From Neobacillus rhizophilus (GTDB lineage Bacteria; Bacillota; Bacilli; Bacillales; Cytobacillaceae), in NCBI RefSeq assembly GCF_018343535.1, contig NZ_JAGYPF010000004.1, positions 888,001 through 952,000 of the forward strand: 64,000 nt of DNA. The letters run 5' to 3'. Position numbers and translations under genes: made by a program. Positions 9,739-18,006 of the stretch are shown here, one piece after another (within the stretch, counting starts at the first letter, position 1; every line of letters starts with the position of its first letter). Under the pieces are notes generated by a model. It was not told the DNA's origin and ran no database searches. It saw only the letters and a program-made list of their open reading frames with translations.

Positions 9739-10395
9739 ATGAGTAATGATAGTTTATACCAAAAATCATATTTTTCACGTCTTGGAGAATTTAGTGACTT
9801 AGTTCCTGATACTTTTAAGGCATTTGTCAGATTTGATTACCTTGCTTTAAAAGGTGGACAGCTAAATTCAAAATTGAAAGAACTAATAGCTATAGCTGTT
9901 GCTCATACCACAGGATGTCCCTATTGCATTGATGTACATGTACAAAAAGCGAAATCCCAGGGAACAACAAAAGAGGAAATGGCTGAGTCTATTATGGTAG
10001 CAACTGCATTAAAAGCGGGTTCGGCGCTTGCACATGGTGTAAACGCACTAAATAGTTATGACAATGTAGATGATGAAGAGTTGTTTAAGAAATCATATTT
10101 TAATAGATTAAAAGAGTTTTCTACTCTTAATGGCGACATTTTTGCTTCATTTGTAGATTTTGATAAAAAAGCATTAAAATCCGGATTGCTAAGTGTAAAG
10201 GAAAAGGAACTAATAGCCGTTGCTGTTGCTCATACCACAGGCTGCCCATATTGTATTGATATCCATATTAAAGGAGCAAAGAGGTCGAAAGCGAGTAAGG
10301 AAGAAGTGGCTGAAGCTATTATGGTAGCAACAGCATTAAAGGCTGGTTCTGCTTTGGCACATGGTGTAAATGCATTAAATGCGTTTGATGAATAA
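9739..10395 (+). CDS. Tandem-duplicated carboxymuconolactone decarboxylase/AhpD-like protein
   Basis: The 218 residues fall into two near-identical halves (about 1-109 and 110-218), each with the AhpD/CMD signature HTTGCPYCIDxH. The redox CxxC and His are C60, C63 and H67 in the first half and C169, C172 and H176 in the second. Each half ends in ALKAGSALAHGVNALN. Single-domain members form trimers or hexamers, so this looks like a fused dimer. It lies 38 bp after the hydratase with an AAGGAGG site, in the catabolic operon. Its role could be thiol-peroxidase partner or lactone/acid decarboxylase. The CxxC favours redox chemistry. Confidence 0.9.
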   Translation: MSNDSLYQKSYFSRLGEFSDLVPDTFKAFVRFDYLALKGGQLNSKLKELIAIAVAHTTGCPYCIDVHVQKAKSQGTTKEEMAESIMVATALKAGSALAHGVNALNSYDNVDDEELFKKSYFNRLKEFSTLNGDIFASFVDFDKKALKSGLLSVKEKELIAVAVAHTTGCPYCIDIHIKGAKRSKASKEEVAEAIMVATALKAGSALAHGVNALNAFDE

Positions 10396-10467
10396 AACTA
10401 GTTTGAAGATTTGTCATCGATTAATAATTTAATTTGCACATGTTCGAATGAAAAGGGAGGAAGCCTC

Positions 10468-11550
10468 GTGTCCAAAAAATTTACTATTTTGATTACCATA
10501 ATACTCATTATCTCAATTGGTTTACTGGGGTGCGGGAAGTCAGCAAATGAAGCAGGTTCAAAAGAAACCTCCGGAGATAAGAAAGTATACAAACTAAGCT
10601 TTAACGTGCAAATTCCAGCCACCCATAAATTTCATACGGATGTTGTAAAGCCTTGGGCTGATCTCGTAGAAAAAGAAACAAATGGAAAAATAAAGATTGA
10701 AATTTATAATAGTGGGGCTCTTGGAACTTTGGCCACTGCTTATGATGATATAAAGGGCGGCGTTTATGATATTGGGTATGTAAGCCCGGGTCTTCATCTT
10801 GACAGTAATCTTTACCCATTAACCATCGGTGATTTACCATTTGGGATTACTGATCCAAAGGTTAAGGCAGATGTTTTGGGACAACTTAGCGACAAGTATA
10901 TGAAAGACGCATTTAAGGAGTCCACTCTTTTGTCAATATCCTCTACGGACTCTTATCAGCTGTATAGTAAGGAACCCGTTAAATCCATTAAAGATGTCAA
11001 GGAGCAGAAAATTATTGCTCAAGGATCAGAAAGAATCGAAACTGTTAAAGGCTGGGGTGGCGTACCAGTATCCCTAGGGCTTGAACAAATTTATGAGTCG
11101 TTAGAAAAGAATACTGTTAACCAAACAACCTATACATCAGTTGGTGCCGTAGGACTTAAATTATATGAAGTTGCCCCGTATTTAACAAAAATTGACTTAG
11201 GTGCCACTACGCTCTTGTTTTTAATGAACACGGAAGCTCTTAATAAACTCCCTGATGATCTAAAGCAGCAATTTGTTGAAGAATTAGGACCCAAGTTAGG
11301 TGAAATGACTGGGGAAATGTACAAAAGCCAAGCTGATGCAGCCATGAAAGAATATGGTGAGAAAGTAAAAAGCAAGGGCGGTCAGGTGACTACATTAAGT
11401 AGTGAGGAATTAAAGGCTTTTAAAAAACCTAGCGAGAAAATATGGAATCACTGGGCGGAAGAGGCAAATAAAAAGGGATATCCTGGTGACGAAATATTAA
11501 AGGAATTTGAAAAATTAATCGAAAAAGAGGGCGTTGAACTTCCTTTTTAA
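10468..11550 (+). CDS. dctP: TRAP transporter substrate-binding lipoprotein (DctP family)
   Basis: This 360-residue solute-binding protein of a tripartite ATP-independent transporter begins with a lipoprotein signal (TILITIILIISIGLLGCGKS, Cys about residue 22), so it is membrane-anchored outside the cell. The DctP fold follows (NVQIPATHKFH, later EQKIIAQGSERIETVKGWG). The start is GTG at 10468, set by AAAGGGAGG. The frame is open further upstream but without a ribosome site. It precedes the DctQ and DctM genes. A strong stem-loop separates it from them and probably lets the binding protein be made in excess. The substrate is probably the carboxylate handled by the upstream enzymes. Confidence 0.93.
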   Translation: MSKKFTILITIILIISIGLLGCGKSANEAGSKETSGDKKVYKLSFNVQIPATHKFHTDVVKPWADLVEKETNGKIKIEIYNSGALGTLATAYDDIKGGVYDIGYVSPGLHLDSNLYPLTIGDLPFGITDPKVKADVLGQLSDKYMKDAFKESTLLSISSTDSYQLYSKEPVKSIKDVKEQKIIAQGSERIETVKGWGGVPVSLGLEQIYESLEKNTVNQTTYTSVGAVGLKLYEVAPYLTKIDLGATTLLFLMNTEALNKLPDDLKQQFVEELGPKLGEMTGEMYKSQADAAMKEYGEKVKSKGGQVTTLSSEELKAFKKPSEKIWNHWAEEANKKGYPGDEILKEFEKLIEKEGVELPF

Positions 11551-11598
11551 CTTTTAAGATAAAACGTACCATTTTGTTGGTTTGAAACAATTGGAATA

Positions 11599-11643
11599 GG
11601 ATCTTTTGAATAACGCAGTTTTCTATTCAAAAGATCCTTCTTC
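11599..11643 (+). terminator. Intra-operon stem-loop between dctP and dctQ
   Basis: Perfect 14-bp inverted repeat (GGATCTTTTGAATA at 11599-11612 with its complement at 11624-11637) followed by a T-rich run. It is placed as a partial terminator or mRNA 3'-end stabiliser, raising expression of the binding protein over the membrane subunits. Confidence 0.75.
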
Positions 11644-11676
11644 TTTTCTGAATTTCTAATGAAAGAAGGTAGAGTC

Positions 11677-12144
11677 ATGCAGCTTTTAATGAAGGTTATA
11701 CAATTCATCACCAACATCAATAAATGGGTATCTTTTTTTACTCTTACTCTCATGATGTTAGCAGTTACGTATTTTTCCATCTCCAGAACCTCAGGACATC
11801 CTGTTATTGGAGATATTGAGTTAGTTCAGTTTACGATGGTCTTACTCATTATGGGTTCACTTGCATTAACTGAACAATCTGATTCGCATATTTCAATTGG
11901 GCTAATTGTAGATAAACTTCCTCCCCGTATCCAAGCTACAGTAAACTTTATTTCCCAATTATTAATGCTCTTGTTTTGTTTCTTAATATGTTGGGTTTTT
12001 ATTTCAAGAATGAACTTTTTACAGGCTTCTGATCTATTAAAAATCCCCTTTTATCCTTTTAAGATTTTCATCATAATCGGTTTTAGCGGTTGGGGATTAG
12101 AAGCCCTTTTAAGGTTAATGAAATCAGTTCGTAGCTTTTCATAA
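11677..12144 (+). CDS. dctQ: TRAP transporter small permease subunit (DctQ family)
   Basis: This membrane protein of about 155 residues has four predicted helices (about 20-40, 50-70, 88-110 and 128-148), typical of DctQ, the small integral subunit that pairs with DctM. The ATG at 11677 is preferred because GAAGGTAG lies just upstream. An in-frame ATG at 11659 lacks a ribosome site. It is followed after 14 bp by dctM with an AAGGAGG site. It does not bind substrate by itself in characterised systems. Confidence 0.88.
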   Translation: MQLLMKVIQFITNINKWVSFFTLTLMMLAVTYFSISRTSGHPVIGDIELVQFTMVLLIMGSLALTEQSDSHISIGLIVDKLPPRIQATVNFISQLLMLLFCFLICWVFISRMNFLQASDLLKIPFYPFKIFIIIGFSGWGLEALLRLMKSVRSFS

Positions 12145-12158
12145 GGAGGAGTGAGAAA

Positions 12159-13469
12159 ATGTCAGTGGAAGTGGTTGGAGTAATCGTTATTATTTCAGTT
12201 TTTATTCTAATGTTCATGCGAATCCCGATTGCTATTGCTATGGCAATTCCTGCAGCATTAGCTATCATTTATCTAAAGGGATGGAATACCCTCATGACAT
12301 CAATTGATAGTATCGTATGGTATCAGAGTTATAGCTATACTCTTTCGACGATCCCTTTATTTGTATTGATGGGGCAGTTTTTATATACAGCTGGTATAAG
12401 TGAAGAATTGTTTGATACATTTCGAAAATGGTTTGGAAAGTTTAAAGGTGGACTCGGACTAGCAACGATTGGTTCTTCGGCTATGTTTGCGGCTGCCTCC
12501 GGTTCGAGTGTCGCAAATACAGGAACAATGGGAGTCATTGCTTCCAAGGAAATGTTAAAAGCAGGATACAGTAAAAGTTTAACCGGTGGGTCCATTGTGG
12601 CAGGCGGCGCATTGGGTATTTTAATTCCCCCTAGTACCACGTTTATCATTTATGGAATGATTACAGAACAATCCATAGGTGCCCTTTTAACAGCCGGTGT
12701 TATTCCTGGTATATTGTTGACTATTTTCTTTATGCTAACAATTGTCATTAGCGTCATCGTGAAGCCGAGTTTGGTATCAAATACTGTAGATGTAAGTGTT
12801 AGCTGGAAAGAGCGATTTATTTCTTTAAAGTCAAATATTAGTATTATCATAATGTTTTTAATAGTTATTGGCGGCCTGTATCTCGGATTATTTACTGCAA
12901 CTGAAGCAGCAGGGGTGGGTGCTTTTGGTGCATTTATTATTGGTTTAATAAGGAAAAAACTAACATTTCATAAATTTGCTGAGGCTATTTTCAGTACGAT
13001 AAAAACAACAGGATTTATGTTTGCTATTTTAATGGGCGCATTTATTTTAAACTATGTTTTGGTTATTACTCGTCTTCCTATTTTATTGGCTGATTTCCTA
13101 TTTGATAAGAATCTAACACCAACAATGATTTTTATATTAATCATCATAATGTACATTATTTTGGGAGCGCTAATGGATACTCTTGCAATGATGGTGGTAA
13201 CTATTCCTATTCTTATGCCAGTTCTCAAAATGGCAGGATTTGATTTAGTTTGGTTTGGAGTCATCATTGTCCTTGTAGTAGAAATGGCCTTAATTTCCCC
13301 ACCTGTAGGGATGAATTGTTTCGTACTAAAAGGTGTTTCAGATGATTTAGAATTGGTTGATATATTCAAGGGCGCATTGATTTTCATGATTCCAATTTTA
13401 CTTCTTATAATCTTGATTTATATTTTTCCTGAAATTGCGCTTTTCTTGCCTAATACGATGAGGTCATAA
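12159..13469 (+). CDS. dctM: TRAP transporter large permease subunit (DctM family)
   Basis: This 436-residue, very hydrophobic protein has the usual length and about 12 helices of DctM. It is the Na+- or H+-coupled transport subunit of the complex. Family signatures seen are GSSAMFAAASGSSVANTG (about residue 107), LGILIPPSTTFIIYG and ALISPPVGMNCFVLKGV. It has an AAGGAGGAG ribosome site 14 bp after dctQ. It is the last gene of the operon and a terminator follows. Confidence 0.93.
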   Translation: MSVEVVGVIVIISVFILMFMRIPIAIAMAIPAALAIIYLKGWNTLMTSIDSIVWYQSYSYTLSTIPLFVLMGQFLYTAGISEELFDTFRKWFGKFKGGLGLATIGSSAMFAAASGSSVANTGTMGVIASKEMLKAGYSKSLTGGSIVAGGALGILIPPSTTFIIYGMITEQSIGALLTAGVIPGILLTIFFMLTIVISVIVKPSLVSNTVDVSVSWKERFISLKSNISIIIMFLIVIGGLYLGLFTATEAAGVGAFGAFIIGLIRKKLTFHKFAEAIFSTIKTTGFMFAILMGAFILNYVLVITRLPILLADFLFDKNLTPTMIFILIIIMYIILGALMDTLAMMVVTIPILMPVLKMAGFDLVWFGVIIVLVVEMALISPPVGMNCFVLKGVSDDLELVDIFKGALIFMIPILLLIILIYIFPEIALFLPNTMRS

Positions 13470-13527
13470 AGAATCAAACAACAGCCTCAATATATTCAGT
13501 TTGACCTTAATGTTAGACTATCTTTTT

Positions 13528-13570
13528 AAGTAGAGTAGTCCGTTCAAAAAATGGACTACTCTACTTTTCT
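13528..13570 (+). terminator. Terminator of the ligase-TRAP operon
   Basis: The 14-bp arms AAGTAGAGTAGTCC / GGACTACTCTACTT are followed by TTCT, about 60 bp after dctM. The rest of 13470-13722 holds only a decayed copy of the GGGACGGTTCT repeat at 13684-13712. Confidence 0.8.
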
Positions 13571-13722
13571 AATATTTTTCAAACTGGAAGACAGAATTTT
13601 AAACTACGTAACAATCCATTCAATGGAATTTCCGACTTGAGCCATCACTTTATTTGATATTTGAAGGTTATTGGCAGAGGTAAATGAAGCATGAAAACCG
13701 TCCTCATGTTTCATTCCATGTC

Positions 13723-14163
13723 TCACCACACATATTCTAACAATATTTCTCCATGTTCCCTACGCCCGGTATCATGAAACCCTAATGCTTGGTAAAATCG
13801 ATTGGCGTCTGTATTTTCTTCTTTTACGCCGAGGATGATGGAGTCGCTGCAGTCATCGAGCTTTGCAAGATAAGTTATGGCTTGCGATAAAGCTGCTCGG
13901 CCATGACCCTTTCCTTGGAAGGACTGGTCAATCATAAAGCGAATAATCCAATAGGTGCCATCCTCGGGGTCCTTGCCGTACATCAGAAATCCTATCATCC
14001 GATCATCTAAATAAATTCCCATCGGTACAAAGGATTGCTCAAATTTAGACTCTGCCAGTGAATATAAATTTGAGGCAATAAAGGTCTGCTGATGGGGGGC
14101 AACCTGCAACTCAATGCAATCTTCCCAATTTTCGTTAGTTATCGGTCGCAATGAAATAGACAT
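13723..14163 (-). CDS. GNAT N-acetyltransferase, spermine/spermidine acetyltransferase-like
   Basis: This 146-residue acetyl-CoA-dependent acetyltransferase has the acetyl-CoA P-loop as QGKGHGRAAL at about 87-96 and the C-terminal motif ANRFYQALGFHDTG. The N-terminal VAPHQQTFIASN segment is like that of BltD-type polyamine acetyltransferases, so a polyamine or diamine substrate is the best guess. The start has an AAAAGGAGAA site. It is monocistronic and convergent with the TRAP operon. Confidence 0.85.
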   Translation of the reverse strand: MSISLRPITNENWEDCIELQVAPHQQTFIASNLYSLAESKFEQSFVPMGIYLDDRMIGFLMYGKDPEDGTYWIIRFMIDQSFQGKGHGRAALSQAITYLAKLDDCSDSIILGVKEENTDANRFYQALGFHDTGRREHGEILLEYVW

Positions 14164-14502
14164 GTGTGTTTTATTCTCCTTTTAGTTTTAAAAAATAAAT
14201 TCCAAATCTATTAGGAAAATTATAAATTATTAGGTAAAAGTTGTATATAATTTTTATATAAGCACACCTTCGAAGAAAGGGATATTAAAAAAGTACATAT
14301 AAAGGACTTTGGCAGCCAATCACAACTCAAGTTCGAATACCGCGCATGCCGTACAAGTCTTTGTTTAATTTCTTCTAACAATCTAACAAAATCTTAATTT
14401 TATGGTAAAATAATCCTGTGTTGTGCAATGGGCCAAACGAACTATCTTTTAAAACAAAAATGCCTAGTGATTAAATTGAGATAAATGGTGGAGGGACATA
14501 AA
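14164..14502. other. Intergenic region, no gene seen
   Basis: This AT-rich spacer lies between the divergent acetyltransferase and hydrolase genes. No ORF with a ribosome site, no strong hairpin and no recognised regulatory motif was found. Confidence 0.5.
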
Positions 14503-15429
14503 ATGGTTGAAGAAAAAATTGTGGTTGGCGAAGGAACAAAGTACCCGCTTAATGGGATGTTGACCATTCCTGAAGAGAGGAATGGTACCATTCCAGCGGT
14601 GATCTTGGTGCACGGTTCCGGCCCAAGTAATATGGACGGCAAAGTAGGAAATAATTATATTTTTAAAGAATTTGCCGAAGGTTTGTTGGAAAGAGGAATT
14701 GCCGTCCTTCGCTATGACAAGAGAACCTTCGTTTACGGTAAAGAGTTGAAAAACGATAATGGTTTGTCTGTTAGAGAAGAAACCATTGAAGATGCCATAC
14801 TCGCTGCTGATTTGTTACGAAATGATCCACGGATTGATTCTAATAAAATATTTATCATCGGCCATAGTATGGGGGGGATGTTAGCACCAAGAATTGACGC
14901 GGAAGGCGGAAATTTTGCCGGCATTATCATTATGGCTGGATCACCACGAAAATTAGAAGAAATCATGATGACACAAAATGACCTTGCATTAAAGTCGTTG
15001 AACAGGGTTATAAGATTCATTGCAAAAAAGCAGGTAGCCGCTTTATCATCTAAGTTTGATAACATTTACAACCTAACAGATGAAGAGGCAAAATCAACAC
15101 CCGTTTTAGGGAAACACGTTAAAGCTTATTATCTTAAAGAAATGGGTGAACACCCAGCCATTGATTATCTTAAGGACTTGGATAAACCGGTTTTAATCAT
15201 GCAAGGCGAAAAAGATGTTCAATCAACCGTAGAAGATGATTTTGAAGCTTACAAAAAGCAATTGGATCAAAAGCCTAATGTAACATTTAAACTATACCCA
15301 AACCTAAATCACCTATTTATGCCAGCTATCTATGGTAATATCCTAAAAGTCCAAAAAGAGTACAAGGTTGCCCAGAAAGTAGACAGCCAAGTTTTCAAAG
15401 ATATCGCCGATTGGATCCACTCAGTTTGA
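14503..15429 (+). CDS. Alpha/beta hydrolase (serine esterase/peptidase-like)
   Basis: This 308-residue alpha/beta hydrolase has the oxyanion segment LVHGSGPSNMDG near residue 37, the nucleophile elbow GHSMGG, and the late Asp and His in MQGEKDVQST and NLNHLFMP. The family covers S9/dienelactone-like esterases. The ATG at 14503 follows GGTGGAGGG at a proper distance. An ATG at 14485 would precede it. The stop codon TGA is the first three bases of a 29-bp dispersed repeat. There is no signal peptide, so it is cytoplasmic. The substrate is unknown. Confidence 0.88.
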   Translation: MVEEKIVVGEGTKYPLNGMLTIPEERNGTIPAVILVHGSGPSNMDGKVGNNYIFKEFAEGLLERGIAVLRYDKRTFVYGKELKNDNGLSVREETIEDAILAADLLRNDPRIDSNKIFIIGHSMGGMLAPRIDAEGGNFAGIIIMAGSPRKLEEIMMTQNDLALKSLNRVIRFIAKKQVAALSSKFDNIYNLTDEEAKSTPVLGKHVKAYYLKEMGEHPAIDYLKDLDKPVLIMQGEKDVQSTVEDDFEAYKKQLDQKPNVTFKLYPNLNHLFMPAIYGNILKVQKEYKVAQKVDSQVFKDIADWIHSV

Positions 15430-15456
15430 GGCATGGGGACGGTTCTCATGCATCAT
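15427..15456 (+). repeat. 29-bp palindromic repeat (GGGACGGTTCT family)
   Basis: TGAGGCATG, core GGGACGGTTCT, then CATGCATCA. Its first three bases are the stop codon of the hydrolase gene. Confidence 0.85.
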
Positions 15457-15488
15457 TTTATGGTCCTTTAAGGAATCTGCCGAATATC

Positions 15489-15522
15489 AGACCGACATGT
15501 TTCTGCATGTACGGTCTTTTGG
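15489..15522 (+). terminator. Terminator after the hydrolase gene
   Basis: AGACCGACATG / CATGTACGGTCT hairpin followed by TTTT. A near-copy lies at 23962-23994 after the malic enzyme gene. Confidence 0.7.
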
Positions 15523-15581
15523 TTTGTATGGTAAAATATAGAAGCTTGGGAGTAGTTGAGTTTTTCGGAGGGGGGAGAGTT

Positions 15582-15875
15582 ATTCTCATCATTGACTTAT
15601 TAATAGATATTGCAGGCAAAATTATTGAACATTTAATCCCCAACCCCACCGCCAAGTTTGAAAAGAACATGATCCGGTTAAAAGACGAAGCTTGGTTTTC
15701 AGAGCTAGAAAAAGATTATCGATACCAATATATTATTTATAACAACCGAAAAGTGAAGCGCTTTTTAAGCAACGAAACTAATGTTAAAAAAATTATTAGT
15801 ATGGATTTGGAAAGGGAGCAATTCATTCTTCTGATAAAAGAAGAGCATGAAAAATTCGTGGGTCTGCGAAAGTAG
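15582..15875 (+). CDS. Small protein of unknown function, start uncertain
   Basis: This frame of about 97 residues sits behind a strong GGAGGGGGGAG site but has no ATG, GTG or TTG at the right distance. The best placed codon is ATT at 15582 (ATT-CTC-ATC-ATT-GAC), with the hydrophobic start LIIDLLIDIAGKII. The frame stays open upstream to 15411 across the terminator and repeat, which is not credible coding. The remainder is charged, with ends like REQFILLIKEEHEKF. I do not recognise the family. A non-canonical ATT start, or a sequence error at the start, are both possible. Confidence 0.55.
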   Translation: MLIIDLLIDIAGKIIEHLIPNPTAKFEKNMIRLKDEAWFSELEKDYRYQYIIYNNRKVKRFLSNETNVKKIISMDLEREQFILLIKEEHEKFVGLRK

Positions 15876-15895
15876 TAAAACCGTTCCTCTAATAA

Positions 15896-15928
15896 AAAGG
15901 CTGTATCGCCATTACGATTCAGCCTTTC
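15896..15928. terminator. Bidirectional terminator
   Basis: The AAAGGCTG / CAGCCTTT hairpin with an inner ATCG/CGAT pair lies between the convergent small ORF and sspH, with A and T tracts on both sides. Confidence 0.65.
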
Positions 15929-15942
15929 ACTTAACATTCTTT

Positions 15943-16122
15943 TCATTTCTCCGCCAAACCATCAATTGAAACCAGCCGCTTTTCATCATGGGTCCCTCTT
16001 TGGGAAACTAACGCCATACTCGAAGTGTCTTCAATGCTTTCAATCCAAACTGGAATACCGTTGTACTGAACCGCTATTTCATTTTCTGCTGCCAATATTT
16101 CCTTGGCTCTATTTAGATCCAT
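15943..16122 (-). CDS. sspH: H-type small acid-soluble spore protein
   Basis: The 59-residue length and sequence (MDLNRAKEILAAENEIAVQY, IPVWIESI, KRLVSIDGLAE) match SspH-family minor SASPs, which are made in the forespore under sigma-G and bind or pack the spore interior. The start at 16122 follows GGAGGTGATGGAA on the minus strand. Upstream in-frame starts lie before the ribosome site. It supports a spore-forming host. It is monocistronic and convergent with the small ORF before it. Confidence 0.9.
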   Translation of the reverse strand: MDLNRAKEILAAENEIAVQYNGIPVWIESIEDTSSMALVSQRGTHDEKRLVSIDGLAEK

Positions 16123-16210
16123 TTCCATCACCTCCATGTTATTTTTCCAAAAAGCCATAACATTATAAGAAAATAAACCAAGCACAAATTAAAAAAGCAA
16201 TGCCATCACC

Positions 16211-16259
16211 TGTCGAAATTTTTTCGAAAAGAGGAATTTAGTAAAATTGTGTCTAATAT
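16211..16259 (+). promoter_or_regulatory. Candidate 0A box and sigma-H promoter of the sensor kinase gene
   Basis: TGTCGAA at 16211-16217 equals the Spo0A box. AGAGGAATT at 16230-16238 fits the sigma-H -35 consensus RnAGGAWWW exactly. GTCTAATAT at 16251-16259 fits the -10 consensus RnnGAATWW with one mismatch, at a spacing of 12 bp. kinA of B. subtilis is sigma-H dependent, which fits the gene downstream. Confidence 0.6.
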
Positions 16260-16293
16260 TTAAGTATAATATTACTTTTTTATGAGGGATAAG

Positions 16294-17838
16294 ATGAGCA
16301 AACATTACGAGTATATTGGTTCAAAGATAAAAGAATTGAGTGGGGAAATTTTTCAAAGAATCGAATCACCATTTGGACAAGATAATTTCTTCAACCCCAT
16401 ATTTGAGGAATTGGATTTTCCAAGCCATTCAGTGGAAAACTTATTCATTCATATAGGAGAGTTCTTAATTAGCCAGACTGAAGAACACAAAATGAACTTT
16501 GTAAAATTTGTGGAAGTCTTTGGTCTTCAATTAATAAAATCTAAAGCTTCGTTGGATCAATCTATCCATTTCTTGTACTTAACTCGATATTCAATTATCG
16601 ATTTGCTTGAACTAGAAGTGCTTCATGAGCGGATTTCCATAAAAAACTACTTTGAAGTGATAAAAATAATTGAATATTTATTCCAGCTTATTTCCAAAAC
16701 TCTATTGAATATTTACTCTGTGGAGATGTCAGACATTAAAATTGCCTTAGATGAGTCGAAAGAGGATTTAAAAATGACACTTAGAGAGTATGCAGATTTA
16801 GAGAGGGCCTTAAATGAAGCGACCATTTTTGCAATATCTGACCACGAAGATAAAATCTTATATGCAAATGATAAATTTTGCAATTTATATCAATATACAA
16901 TAGAAGAATTAATAGGGAAAACACACGATATATACTCTTCTCACTTTCATCCGCCAGCTTTCTTCCATGAAATATGGGAAACAATTGAAAGTGGAAATGT
17001 ATGGAAGGGCGAAATTCTTAATCAAGCGAAGGATGGGACAAAATATTGGCTAGATACAACAATCATTCCGTTTGTTGATTCAAATGGAGAGCGTTATAAA
17101 CATATCTCCATTCAATATGATATTACTGAAAAAAGGAATTCAGAAGAAACGCTACGCAATACCGAGAAACTTTCGATGATTGGAGAATTGGCTGCTGGCA
17201 TAGCCCACGAAATTCGAAACCCGTTAACAACCATTAGGGGATTTGTACAACTAATGAATCAAAATGGAAAAGAACCTTACTACTATACGGACACTATTCT
17301 TGATGAAATTGATCGTATTAATTTCATTGTAAGTGAATTGATGATTTTTGCTAAGCCACATCAGATTCAATATAATGAATGTAATATTAATAATATCTTA
17401 ACCAGTGTGATTAAGTTTCTTGAGCCGGAAGCAAATCTGAAAAATGTGGAAATTGAATACGAATTTCCCATAGAGGATGTCATCATTTCTGGCGAAAGAA
17501 ATCAATTAAAACAAGTGTTATTAAATTTACTAAAGAATTCTATCGAGGCTATGCCTTCTGGAGGTAAGATATATATTTTGCTGGAAAGGACAACGCAAAA
17601 TATAGTAATCACCATAAAGGATGAAGGAATAGGGATGGAGACAGAACAGATTAAAAAACTCGGAGAGCCGTTTTTTACGACAAAGCAAGATGGGAATGGC
17701 TTAGGGCTAATGGTGAGCTATAAGATTATCCAAAACCATAAGGGATCAATTCATGTGAATAGCAACTTGAATCAAGGCACCACTTTTACTATTTCATTTG
17801 AAAGTCCTCAAAAAAACAAAATTGTTCATGAAAGCTAA
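16294..17838 (+). CDS. PAS-domain sensor histidine kinase, sporulation kinase-like
   Basis: This soluble 514-residue kinase without membrane helices has an N-terminal helical sensor domain (1-165), a PAS domain (about 172-280), a HisKA domain with the phospho-accepting H305 in AGIAHEIRNPLTTIRGF, and an HATPase_c domain with N box (LLNLLKNSIEAM), G1 (DEGIGM), F (PFFTTK) and G2 (GNGLGL) motifs. Architecture and solubility resemble KinA/KinE-type kinases that feed the Spo0F-Spo0B-Spo0A relay. No response regulator is adjacent, as is usual for sporulation kinases. The ATG at 16294 follows GAGGG, and the ATG at 16282 does not have a site. Confidence 0.9.
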   Translation: MSKHYEYIGSKIKELSGEIFQRIESPFGQDNFFNPIFEELDFPSHSVENLFIHIGEFLISQTEEHKMNFVKFVEVFGLQLIKSKASLDQSIHFLYLTRYSIIDLLELEVLHERISIKNYFEVIKIIEYLFQLISKTLLNIYSVEMSDIKIALDESKEDLKMTLREYADLERALNEATIFAISDHEDKILYANDKFCNLYQYTIEELIGKTHDIYSSHFHPPAFFHEIWETIESGNVWKGEILNQAKDGTKYWLDTTIIPFVDSNGERYKHISIQYDITEKRNSEETLRNTEKLSMIGELAAGIAHEIRNPLTTIRGFVQLMNQNGKEPYYYTDTILDEIDRINFIVSELMIFAKPHQIQYNECNINNILTSVIKFLEPEANLKNVEIEYEFPIEDVIISGERNQLKQVLLNLLKNSIEAMPSGGKIYILLERTTQNIVITIKDEGIGMETEQIKKLGEPFFTTKQDGNGLGLMVSYKIIQNHKGSIHVNSNLNQGTTFTISFESPQKNKIVHES

Positions 17839-17869
17839 AATCTTTTCTAAAAAATTGTTGCAAAAAAAA

Positions 17870-17930
17870 GATTCGCAAATATAAAAAGCAAAAGCGAAAA
17901 TAAAAGAGTTGAATTCGCAAATAAAAGTCC
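17870..17930 (+). repeat. TTCGCAAATAAA-type dispersed repeat, copy A
   Basis: About 60 bp starting GATTCGCAA and containing GTTGAATTCGCAAATAAAA. It aligns over its whole length with the minus strand of 58592-58650. Confidence 0.6.
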
Positions 17931-17934
17931 TGGA

Positions 17935-18006
17935 TGAAACATGGGGACGGTTCTTTTGCCTCACATTTTAGCGTAAATGAGGCATGAGAACCGTCCCCGT
18001 GCATCA
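17935..18006. repeat. Inverted pair of 29-bp GGGACGGTTCT repeats
   Basis: One copy on the plus strand (17935-17963) and one on the minus strand (17978-18006), separated by about 14 bp, so together they form a stem of nearly 29 bp. The outer end TGATGCACG supplies the TGA stop of the DUF3891 gene on the minus strand. The pair may also act as a terminator between the convergent genes. Confidence 0.85.
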
